Made by a program: the position numbers and the translations under genes. Below, one piece after another: positions 16,705-23,998 of a stretch of 24,923 bases of DNA (its first letter is position 1; each line of letters starts with the position of its first letter). The DNA lies in contig CAJGDL010000006.1 in the NCBI GenBank assembly GCA_904502075.1, positions 1 to 24,923 on the forward strand, read 5' to 3'. Below the pieces are notes generated by a model that did not search any database, was not told the origin of the DNA, and was given only the letters and a program-made list of their open reading frames with translations. Origin of the DNA: an uncultured Alistipes sp. (GTDB lineage Bacteria; Bacteroidota; Bacteroidia; Bacteroidales; Rikenellaceae).

Positions 16705-17892
16705 ATGGAGATGTTACAGATTGATGCACTGATCAAACAATACCACGACGAGCTCCACGAGCGCGTCCTTCCCTTCTGGCTCGAACATTCGCAGGACAAG
16801 GAGTTCGGAGGCTACTTCACCTGCCTGGATCGCGATGGTTCGGTCTTCGACACCGACAAATTCATGTGGCTCCAAGGCCGCGAGGTGTGGCTCTTCTCGA
16901 TGCTCTGCAACAAAGAGGGGGTACGCCCCGAGTGGTTGGAGTGCGCCCGCCAGGGTGCCGAGTTCATGCTCAAGCATGGCCACGACGGCGACTACAACTG
17001 GTATTTCTCGCTCACGCGCGAGGGTGAGCCGCTGGTAGATCCCTACAACATCTTCTCCTACACCTTTGCCGCCATGGCCTTTGCCCAGCTGCACAAGGCC
17101 ACGGGCGAGGAGCGCTATGCCGAGGCTACGCGCCGCACCTTCGCCCACATCATGGAGCGTTGGGACAACCCCAAAGCACAGTGGAACAAGGCCCATGCCG
17201 GCACGCGCGACATCCGCGCCCTGGCCCCCTCGATGATCCTCTGCAACCTGCTCCTGGAGATCGAGCACCTGATCGAACCCGAGGTGGTGGAGCAGTCGAT
17301 CGACAAGGCCCTGGGCGATGTGATGAACAAATTCTACCGCCCCGAGTTGGGCTTGATGCTCGAGCACATGAATGCCGACGGCACGCTGAGCGATACCTTC
17401 GATGGGCGCCTGATCAACCCGGGCCATACGCTCGAGACCATGTGGTTTGTCATGGATCTGGCTCGTCGCCGCGGGGATGAGAAGCTCATCGAGCAGGCCA
17501 TTGAGATCGGTCTGAAGACTCTCGACTTCGGTTGGGACAAAGAGCACGGCGGTATCTTCTACTTCATGGATCGCAAGGGCTGCCCCCCGCAGCAGTTGGA
17601 GTGGGATCAGAAACTCTGGTGGGTACACATCGAGTCGACGATCGCCATGCTGGAGGGCTACCTGCTGACCGGCGACGAGCGTTGCAAGGCGTGGTTTGAG
17701 AAGCTACACGACTACACCTGGTCGCACTTCCGCGATGCCGAATACCCCGAATGGTACGGCTACCTGAACCGTCGAGGCGAGGTGCTGCTCACGCTCAAGG
17801 GTGGTAAGTGGAAGGGGTGCTTCCATGTGCCGCGCGGCCTCTACAAGTGCGAGTGCCTGCTCAAGGAGTTGAAACAAAAGATGGAGCGATAG
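16705..17892 (+). CDS. N-acylglucosamine 2-epimerase (AGE/RnBP family)
   Basis: A 395-residue protein of full AGE length, an (alpha/alpha)6 barrel. Residues equivalent to those reported as essential in cyanobacterial AGE are present in order at a constant offset of two: Arg59 (LQGRE), His241 (NPGHTLETMW), Glu310 (WWVHIE) and His374 (GCFHVPR). The comparison positions (57, 239, 308, 372) are from memory. The enzyme interconverts N-acetylglucosamine and N-acetylmannosamine in the cytoplasm; in Bacteroidota sialic acid pathways it runs from ManNAc to GlcNAc. Here it implies that the imported glycan yields a free N-acyl hexosamine. No sialic acid lyase is visible nearby. The start is the ATG at 16705, with another at 16711 possible. 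The next gene begins two bases after its stop. Cellobiose or mannose 2-epimerase activity is a weaker alternative. Confidence 0.88.
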   Translation: MEMLQIDALIKQYHDELHERVLPFWLEHSQDKEFGGYFTCLDRDGSVFDTDKFMWLQGREVWLFSMLCNKEGVRPEWLECARQGAEFMLKHGHDGDYNWYFSLTREGEPLVDPYNIFSYTFAAMAFAQLHKATGEERYAEATRRTFAHIMERWDNPKAQWNKAHAGTRDIRALAPSMILCNLLLEIEHLIEPEVVEQSIDKALGDVMNKFYRPELGLMLEHMNADGTLSDTFDGRLINPGHTLETMWFVMDLARRRGDEKLIEQAIEIGLKTLDFGWDKEHGGIFYFMDRKGCPPQQLEWDQKLWWVHIESTIAMLEGYLLTGDERCKAWFEKLHDYTWSHFRDAEYPEWYGYLNRRGEVLLTLKGGKWKGCFHVPRGLYKCECLLKELKQKMER

Positions 17893-17894
17893 CC

Positions 17895-19325
17895 ATGAAA
17901 CGCCTTCTACTATTAAGCCTTGCCCTGGTGTGGTGCCTCATACTGCAGGCCGCAGAGGTGCGCACCCTGAGGGGTAGCGTAACCTGCGCCGGGAAGGGGC
18001 TGGCCGAGGTGATTGTCACCGATGGCGAGAGTTTCACGCAGACCGACTCGAAGGGGCGTTTCGAGCTCGCATCGGCCGACGGCCACACGCTGATCTACCT
18101 CACCATCCCCTCGGGCTATGAGGTGGAGGCACAATCGAGTGTTCCCCAATTTTGGCAGAAGATTTCGGAAGAGAAAGCCTCCTACGACTTTGAACTCAAG
18201 AAGAGGCAGGAGGACGACACCCGCCACGGCTTTATCGCCATAGCCGATCCGCAGATCTGGCACCAAAAGGAGTTCCCGGCACTGAGAAGTGCCATGGAGG
18301 ATATCCGCGAGACGGTCGCCGGCTATGAGGTACCATTCCACGGCCTCTGCTGCGGCGACGTGATCTCCTACGACCACACCTTCTATCCGGCCTACAACGA
18401 GATTGTCGCCACCTCGGGCATCGACTTTTTCAGTACCCCGGGCAACCACGATATGACCCTTTATAGTCGTTCGCACGAAACCTCGGTGCGCCTTTGGGAG
18501 GAGACCTTCGGCCCCACCTACTACTCCTTTAATGTAGGCAAGGTGCACTATGTGATTCTGAACGACAACTTCTACATCGGGCGCGACTACTTCTACATCG
18601 GCTACCTCGACGAACGACAGCTGGCCTGGTTGGAGCGCGATTTGAGCTATGTGGAGGAGGGTTCGACGGTCATCGTCACCCTGCATATTCCGACCACCTG
18701 CGAGGAGAGCGACCGCAAACAGTTCCAGTACCGTAACATCGCCAACGTGATGACCAATGCCCACCATCTCCACCGGATGTTGGCCCCTTACCAGGCCCAC
18801 ATCATCTCGGGGCACACCCACACGACCTACAACCAAATCATCACCGAAAGCCTCTACGAGCATGTGATGCCCGCCTTGAGTGGCGCCTGGTGGCAGGGCC
18901 CCCTCTGCACCGACGGCACCCCGCGTGGCTACGGAGTCTTTGAGGTCGACGGCGACAAGGTATCCTGGTACTACAAATCGACCGACTACACCCCGGATTA
19001 CCAGATGGTGCTCTACGCCGGCGAGAAGTACCCCCAATTCAAGGGTCAGGTGGTGGCCAACATTTGGGCCAGCGACCCCTCGTGGTGCGTGGAGGCCTCG
19101 TTCGACGGAGGCAAGGCCCTCGAGATGGAGCGTTTCGAGTGTTATGACCCCGCAGCCCAGGAGATGTATAAATCGACCGAAGGATTCGACCACTCCTACA
19201 TCTACCCCTCGCCGGCCGACCACTTCTACCGCATCGCCCTCCCCGAAGGGGCACGAAAGGTGACAGTCACGGCCAAGGATCGGTTCGGCAAATGCTACAC
19301 GCAAACCCTTACTATCGAGAAATAA
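17895..19325 (+). CDS. Exported calcineurin-like phosphoesterase with flanking beta domains
   Basis: A 476-residue protein with a cleavable signal peptide (MKRLLLLSLA start, cleavage near LQAA, residues 17-20). Residues about 24-102 are a beta-sandwich like the N-terminal domain of Bacteroidota metallophosphoesterases. The catalytic domain follows, with IADPQ (116-120), CGDV (153-156), GNHD (183-186), the single His264 and SGHTHT (305-310). A C-terminal beta domain begins near residue 345. The first motif has Gln where many phosphoesterases have His, but DPQ is usual in this subfamily. It would hydrolyse phosphate mono- or diesters in the periplasm and makes a logical partner for the phosphodiester glycosidase at the head of the block. 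The ATG at 17895 was chosen because it starts the signal peptide, two bases after the epimerase stop. Confidence 0.88.
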   Translation: MKRLLLLSLALVWCLILQAAEVRTLRGSVTCAGKGLAEVIVTDGESFTQTDSKGRFELASADGHTLIYLTIPSGYEVEAQSSVPQFWQKISEEKASYDFELKKRQEDDTRHGFIAIADPQIWHQKEFPALRSAMEDIRETVAGYEVPFHGLCCGDVISYDHTFYPAYNEIVATSGIDFFSTPGNHDMTLYSRSHETSVRLWEETFGPTYYSFNVGKVHYVILNDNFYIGRDYFYIGYLDERQLAWLERDLSYVEEGSTVIVTLHIPTTCEESDRKQFQYRNIANVMTNAHHLHRMLAPYQAHIISGHTHTTYNQIITESLYEHVMPALSGAWWQGPLCTDGTPRGYGVFEVDGDKVSWYYKSTDYTPDYQMVLYAGEKYPQFKGQVVANIWASDPSWCVEASFDGGKALEMERFECYDPAAQEMYKSTEGFDHSYIYPSPADHFYRIALPEGARKVTVTAKDRFGKCYTQTLTIEK

Positions 19326-19326
19326 G

Positions 19327-21159
19327 ATGAAACAACTTGTAAGATACACCGCAGCTTTATGGGCTGCGGTCCTTTTAACCGCCTGTGGAGCGGAGCAGTA
19401 TGATGTGATTGTAATCGGTGGCGGCGTGAGCGGCACCACGGCCGGCATCCGCTCGGCTCGCCTGGGAGCCAAGACCCTCATCGTGGAGGAGGGGCCCTGG
19501 TTGGGCGGTATGCTCACTTCGGCCGGCGTAAGTGCCACGGACGGCAACTACCGCCTGCGCGGTGGCATGTGGGGCGAACTTCGCGACTCTTTGGAGGCGC
19601 ACTACGGAGGCCCCGAGGCCCTCAAGACGGGCTGGGTGAGCAACCTGCTCTTCGAGCCCCACATCGGAGCCCGCATCTTCCGCTCCATGGCCGAAAACGA
19701 GGAGCAACTGACCGTAAAGTTTGAGACCTCGGCGACGGAGATTCTCCGCACGGAACAGGGGTGGCAGGTCACGCTGCACTCGGCCGAGGGGAGCAAGCGC
19801 GTCGGCGGCAAGGTGCTGATCGACTGCACGGAGTTAGGCGATGTGGCCGCCGCCCAGGGGGTGAAGTATGACCTGGGCATGGAGAGCCGTTCGGTGACGG
19901 GTGAGGAGGTGGCCCCCGAAGAGGCCAACGACATCATTCAAGACCTCACGATGGTGATGGTGCTGAAGGATTACGGCCGCGATGTAACCATCGAGCGTCC
20001 GGCCGACTACGACTCCACCCTCTTTGCCTGCGCCTGCGACAACCCCATCTGCCGCACCCCGAAAGAGGCGAACCGTCTGTGGTCGAAAAAGATGATGATG
20101 ACCTACGGCAAACTTCCGAACGGCAAATACATGATCAACTGGCCGATCGAAGGCAACGACTTCTATGTCAATATGATCGAGATGTCGAGCGAAGAGCGCC
20201 AGGAGGCTGTTCGTAAAGCCAAGGCTCACACCCTGAATTTCCTCTACTTCATCCAGCATGAGTTGGGGTTGAATACCCTGGGGTTGGCCGACGACGAATT
20301 CCCGACCGAGGATCGGATGCCGCTGATGCCCTACCACCGCGAGTCGCGTCGCATCGAGGGTGAGGTACGCTTCCAACTCAACCAGGTGACCCACCCCTAC
20401 GACTACACGCTCTATCGCACCGCAATCGGTGTGGGCGACTACCCCGTGGATCAGCACCATACCCGCTATACGGGCTGGGAGGCCCTCCCGAACCTCTATT
20501 TCCACTCGGTGCCCTCCTATGGTGTTCCGATGGGAGTCATGCTGCCCAAGGAGGTCGATGGGCTGATCGTGGCCGAGAAGTCGATCTCGGTGAGCAACCT
20601 CGTCAATGGCTCCACGCGCCTGCAACCCGTGGTACTGCAAATCGGTGAGGCTGCCGGTATCCTCGCGGCCTTGGCCTCGAAGCAGGGGATCGAGCCCCGC
20701 GAGGTGGCAGTGCGCGATGTTCAGCGCGAAGTACTCAACGGGGGAGGCTACCTGCTCCCGTTCCTCGATCTTCCCGCAACGGATCCCCATTTCAAAGCGA
20801 TGCAACGCATCGGCGTTACGGGCATCATCGAGGGGGTTGGCATGACCGTCGGCTGGGAGAACCAGAGTTGGTTCCGTGCCGAGGAGACGATCTCGCTCGG
20901 CGAGTTGATGGTGGGGCTCCAACCCTTCCTCCAGAGTGATGAGGCCGAAGCGATCGTCGAGCTGACCAATACAAAGCTCGCCACGCTGAACGACCTGCAA
21001 CCGAAAATCGGAGCGGTGTCGGCCGAAGCCTGGGAGACCCTCGGTCTGGGCAACTACAACCCCGAACGCCCCCTCACGCGCCTGGAGTGCGCCGTGGTGA
21101 TCGACGACCGCCTGAAGCCCTTTGATGTAGCAGTAGACTTAAACGGAAATCTGAAATAA
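19327..21159 (+). CDS. Lipoprotein FAD-dependent oxidoreductase with SLH-like C-terminus
   Basis: A 610-residue protein. The signal ends LLTAC with Cys20, so it is exported and lipid-anchored, which is unusual for a flavoenzyme. A dinucleotide-binding motif DVIVIGGGVSG (26-36) follows immediately, then family features of the FAD-dependent oxidoreductase group (WLGGMLTSAGV, LIDCTELGDVAAAQG, GVPMGVMLP, STRLQPVVLQIGEAAG). From about residue 474 to the end there is a region resembling S-layer-homology repeats (DPHFKAMQRIGVTGIIEG, then ISLGELMVGL and LTRLECAVVI). The substrate is unknown; oxidation of a sugar hydroxyl or an N-acyl amino sugar in the periplasm would fit the locus. Export of a folded FAD protein with a Sec-type signal implies cofactor loading outside the cytoplasm. 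The start lies one base after the phosphoesterase stop, and its TAA overlaps the next ATG. Confidence 0.87.
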   Translation: MKQLVRYTAALWAAVLLTACGAEQYDVIVIGGGVSGTTAGIRSARLGAKTLIVEEGPWLGGMLTSAGVSATDGNYRLRGGMWGELRDSLEAHYGGPEALKTGWVSNLLFEPHIGARIFRSMAENEEQLTVKFETSATEILRTEQGWQVTLHSAEGSKRVGGKVLIDCTELGDVAAAQGVKYDLGMESRSVTGEEVAPEEANDIIQDLTMVMVLKDYGRDVTIERPADYDSTLFACACDNPICRTPKEANRLWSKKMMMTYGKLPNGKYMINWPIEGNDFYVNMIEMSSEERQEAVRKAKAHTLNFLYFIQHELGLNTLGLADDEFPTEDRMPLMPYHRESRRIEGEVRFQLNQVTHPYDYTLYRTAIGVGDYPVDQHHTRYTGWEALPNLYFHSVPSYGVPMGVMLPKEVDGLIVAEKSISVSNLVNGSTRLQPVVLQIGEAAGILAALASKQGIEPREVAVRDVQREVLNGGGYLLPFLDLPATDPHFKAMQRIGVTGIIEGVGMTVGWENQSWFRAEETISLGELMVGLQPFLQSDEAEAIVELTNTKLATLNDLQPKIGAVSAEAWETLGLGNYNPERPLTRLECAVVIDDRLKPFDVAVDLNGNLK

Positions 21160-22223
21160 TGAAACGACTCTTTCTTATGATGGCACTCTGCCCGCTGCTG
21201 GGCAGCTGCGCCGGGGAGAAGACCACTCCCGTGGCTGAATCACCCGCCCGTGTGGTGGGACGCACCCTGACCCTCAACGACGGCTCCATTCAATTCGACT
21301 GGAGCGGGGTCTACCTCGAAATCCGCTTCGAGGGCTCCTACCTGGCCCTGGAGCTCAGCGACACCAAGCGCAACTACTTCAACCTTTGGGTCGATGGCCA
21401 AGAGCAGCCCAAGTTCACCTCCGAGGGCGACCACACCCTCGTGGAGCTCTTCAACGACCCCACGAATCGTGGCAAGCACCTGGTGCGCATTCAGAAGGCC
21501 ACCGAAGCCGAGCAGGGACGCTGCACACTCCACACCCTCACAACCGATGGACGACTGCTCCCGACCGAAGGGTTGAAACTTCCCCGCCACATCGAGTTCT
21601 ACGGCGACTCGCTCACCTGCGGCTACGGCACCGAGAGCCTGCAGGGCAGCGACCCCTTCCTGCCCGAGACCGAGAACTGCCGCTACACCTACGCCGCGCT
21701 GACCGCCACCCACTTCGGAGCGGACTACAGCCTTATCTCGCACTCGGGACGCGGTCTGGTACGCAATTACGGCGACTCGTTGCAGCTCTCCGATCCCACG
21801 CTCACGATGAGTGCACGTGCCTTCCGTCTCTTTGACGAAGATCCTGCATCGGCCTGGGACTTCGCGCAAAGCCCCTATCGCCCCGATGCTCTGGTTATTA
21901 CATTGGGCACCAACGACTTCAGCACCCTGCCCAACCCCACCGAGGAGCAATTCGCAGAGGGCTACCGTGCGCTGATCGAGCAGCTGCGCTCGGCCTGGGG
22001 CGAGGAGCTTCCCGTGCTCTGCGTCACCCACTCGCCCATCGCCGCCAAAATCGTCCGCGAGATGGTGAAGACGATTCCCCACACGGCCATGGCCGACATC
22101 TCGTGGGGTGTCTACAACCGCACCACCGACCTCGGAGCCTCGGAGCACCCGAACCGCTACGGCCACGAGAAGATGGCTCGAATCGTCATCGAGGAGTTCC
22201 AAAAACTCACCGGCTGGGAGTAG
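21159..22223 (+). CDS. CE2-like SGNH carbohydrate esterase lipoprotein
   Basis: A 354-residue lipoprotein with a signal ending LLGSC (Cys17). Residues about 33-130 form an N-terminal beta-sandwich like that of carbohydrate esterase family 2. The SGNH domain then carries GDSLTCGYGTE (Ser151), SHSGRGLV (block II), GTND (250-253) and a terminal His330 in EHPNRYGH. CE2 enzymes remove acetyl groups from sugars, often at O-6, using a Ser-His pair. This fold is distinct from the smaller SGNH enzyme at 13488, so the locus has two separate deacylases. The start ATG shares its A with the stop of the flavoprotein gene (TAATG), which indicates translational coupling. It is the last gene before the terminator. 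The family is confident; the position of the acyl group removed is unknown. Confidence 0.9.
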   Translation: MKRLFLMMALCPLLGSCAGEKTTPVAESPARVVGRTLTLNDGSIQFDWSGVYLEIRFEGSYLALELSDTKRNYFNLWVDGQEQPKFTSEGDHTLVELFNDPTNRGKHLVRIQKATEAEQGRCTLHTLTTDGRLLPTEGLKLPRHIEFYGDSLTCGYGTESLQGSDPFLPETENCRYTYAALTATHFGADYSLISHSGRGLVRNYGDSLQLSDPTLTMSARAFRLFDEDPASAWDFAQSPYRPDALVITLGTNDFSTLPNPTEEQFAEGYRALIEQLRSAWGEELPVLCVTHSPIAAKIVREMVKTIPHTAMADISWGVYNRTTDLGASEHPNRYGHEKMARIVIEEFQKLTGWE

Positions 22224-22259
22224 GAGCGCAAAAGGGAGAGCCACAAGACCATCCCAAAA

Positions 22260-22309
22260 TACGAGGAGCGAGGATTTCTAATCGAAATCCTCGCTCCTCG
22301 TACTATTTT
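22260..22309. terminator. Strong intrinsic terminator between convergent transcripts
   Basis: Perfect 19-bp arms TACGAGGAGCGAGGATTTC (22260-22278) and GAAATCCTCGCTCCTCGTA (22284-22302) enclose a five-base loop. On the plus strand CTATTTTT follows; on the minus strand the exit side reads TTTTGGG. It lies between the convergent CE2-like gene and the aminotransferase gene and can end both transcripts, defining the right border of the SusC/D block. Confidence 0.92.
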
Positions 22310-22324
22310 TGCGACACGCGCCGC

Positions 22325-23518
22325 CTATCGGCTATTGTATTGTTCCAGGGCCTTCTCCAAGAGGAACAAGGCACGCTCGAGCTTCTCCTTCTTGAGCACA
22401 TAGGCAATACGCACCTCGTTGCGACCCTTGGTAGTATCGGCATAGAAACCCGAAGCGGGGGCCATCATCACCGTCTCTCCCTCGTACTCGAAGTCGGTAA
22501 GACACCAGGCACAGAACTTGTCGCAGTCGTCGATCGGTAGCCTCGCCACCGTATAGAAGGCCCCCGTAGGGGTCGGCGTATAGACCCCGGGGATCTTGTT
22601 AAGCCCCTCGACCAGGCAGTCACGACGCTCGATATACTCCTCATAGACCGCCTTGAAGTAGCTCTCGGGGGCATCAATCGAAGCCTCGGCCACGATCTGT
22701 CCGATCAGCGGGGGCGAGAGTCTGGCCTGGCAGAACTTCATCACCGCCTGGCGCACGGTCTTATTTTTAGTCACAAGGGCTCCGATGCGGATACCGCACT
22801 CCGAGAAGCGTTTCGAGACCGAATCAATCAGAATCACATGCTCCTCCATGCCCTTCAGGTGGGCGGCCGAGACATAGGGGGTATCCGTATAGATAAACTC
22901 ACGATAGACCTCGTCGGCAATCAGGAAGAGGTCGTATTTGAGGGCCAAGGCACGGATCTGCTCCATCTCCTCGGGGGTGTAGAGGTAGCCCGTGGGGTTG
23001 TTCGGATTGCAGATCATGATGGCACGCGTGCGCTCCGAGATGAGTTTCTCAAACTCCTCGACGGGGGGCAGGGCGAAACCCGTCTCAATCGAAGAGCTCA
23101 CCGTGCGGATCGTGGCACCCACCAGACAGGCAAAGGTCATGTAGTTGGCATAGGTAGGCTCGGGAACGATCACCTCCTCGCCACGGTTCAGCGTGGCCAT
23201 AAAGGCGAACATCACCGCCTCGGAACCTCCGGCCGTGATCAAGATCTCGTCGGGCGAGTAGTCGATCTGAAACCGCTTATAGTAGTCGGAGAACTTCTTG
23301 CGAAGGGATAAAAATCCGTCGCTGGGGCTATATTCCAGGATCTTACGGTCTATCTTGTGGATGGCCTCGATACCCACCTCGGGCGAGGGGAGGTCGGGCT
23401 GACCGATATTCAGGTGATAGACCTTCGTACCACGCGCTTTGGCGGCATCGGCCAAAGGTACGAGCTTGCGGATCGGAGATACGGGCATCTTGACGGCCCT
23501 GTCGGCGATTTTCGGCAT
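22325..23518 (-). CDS. Class I/II pyridoxal-phosphate aminotransferase
   Basis: A 397-residue cytoplasmic enzyme of fold-type I. Visible motifs are HLNIGQPDLPSP (35-46), YSPSDGFLSLR (63-73), ITAGGSEAV (94-102), NPNNPTG (171-177), DEVYREF (202-208) and SVSKRFSECGIRIG, in which Lys236 forms the Schiff base with PLP; the C-terminal Arg is in RNEVRIAYV. These place it with aspartate/alanine-type aminotransferases. It lies 49 bases downstream of the HU gene on the same strand, and only a weak 5-bp stem separates them (about 23549-23563), so co-transcription is possible. It looks like core amino-acid metabolism and not part of the SusC/D block. The exact amino donor cannot be assigned from sequence. 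Confidence 0.92.
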   Translation of the reverse strand: MPKIADRAVKMPVSPIRKLVPLADAAKARGTKVYHLNIGQPDLPSPEVGIEAIHKIDRKILEYSPSDGFLSLRKKFSDYYKRFQIDYSPDEILITAGGSEAVMFAFMATLNRGEEVIVPEPTYANYMTFACLVGATIRTVSSSIETGFALPPVEEFEKLISERTRAIMICNPNNPTGYLYTPEEMEQIRALALKYDLFLIADEVYREFIYTDTPYVSAAHLKGMEEHVILIDSVSKRFSECGIRIGALVTKNKTVRQAVMKFCQARLSPPLIGQIVAEASIDAPESYFKAVYEEYIERRDCLVEGLNKIPGVYTPTPTGAFYTVARLPIDDCDKFCAWCLTDFEYEGETVMMAPASGFYADTTKGRNEVRIAYVLKKEKLERALFLLEKALEQYNSR

Positions 23519-23567
23519 AATGGAAGAGTTTTAAGGTGTATTTCGGGACGGGGAGAGCCCCCGCACA

Positions 23568-23828
23568 CTATTCGAGATCAAGTGTCGGGCGAAATTTCAC
23601 GACCCGCTTGGAGGCAATCTTGACCACCGCCCCCGTGCGCGGATTGCGTCCCGTGCGCTCGGGACGCTGACTCACCGAGAAGGTGCCCAAGCCGGCAAAC
23701 GAGATCTTATCCCCCTCCATCCGGGTTTGAATCGTGGCATTCACGACGGCATCGACCGCCCGTTTGGCTGCCACCTTGCTGATACCGGCCTCTAAAGCGA
23801 CCGCTTCGATCAATTGCGCCTTGTTCAT
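23568..23828 (-). CDS. HU-family DNA-binding protein
   Basis: An 86-residue basic protein of HU length. It begins MNKAQLIEAVALEAGISK, contains the dimer-core GLGTFSV and the DNA-binding arm with RTGRNPRTG, and ends in KRVVKFRP, all standard HU features. HU dimers bend and compact DNA and assist replication, recombination and gene regulation. The leader contains GAGGAGAA close to the ATG (23832-23839 on the complementary strand), an unusually clear Shine-Dalgarno site for this phylum, consistent with strong expression. It is a housekeeping gene adjacent to the SusC/D block. Confidence 0.95.
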   Translation of the reverse strand: MNKAQLIEAVALEAGISKVAAKRAVDAVVNATIQTRMEGDKISFAGLGTFSVSQRPERTGRNPRTGAVVKIASKRVVKFRPTLDLE

Positions 23829-23858
23829 AAATTCTCCTCTTTTTCCAACGTGTTAGTA

Positions 23859-23866
23859 CAAAGGTA
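23859..23866 (-). promoter_or_regulatory. -7 promoter element of the HU gene
   Basis: Read on the minus strand the bases are TACCTTTG, an exact match to the Bacteroidota TAnnTTTG -7 box. They lie 30 bases before the HU start, giving a leader of roughly 24 bases that contains GAGGAGAA. The -33 side is AT-rich but has no clear TTTG at the preferred distance, so only the -7 box is well supported. Confidence 0.6.
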
Positions 23867-23918
23867 AGAAAATAATTCAAAAATCGAAATTCGAAATTCA
23901 AAATAATTTGCCTCAGAG

Positions 23919-23967
23919 AAAAAAAATCCCCGAAAGGGTTGTCGTTGATGCACAAGCCTTTCGGGGA
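23919..23967 (-). terminator. Intrinsic terminator of the peptidase gene
   Basis: Read on the minus strand, a stem TCCCCGAAAGG paired with CCTTTCGGGGA (11 bp, extended inward past one mismatch by four more pairs) is followed directly by eight T. It lies just after the stop of the peptidase gene at 23999 and separates that transcript from the HU promoter. Confidence 0.88.
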
Positions 23968-23998
23968 ATTGATCGCAAAGGAGTGGGTTCTCTGCAAA

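Noticed and set aside
16705..17892. A standard sialic acid (nan) operon, because of the epimerase and an SGNH esterase
   Set aside because: No sialidase, neuraminate lyase or NanT-type transporter is visible; the other enzymes are not sialic acid pathway members.
23549..23563. CGGGG/CCCCG stem between HU and aminotransferase genes as a terminator
   Set aside because: Only five pairs and no T-run on the minus strand, so it is not a convincing terminator.
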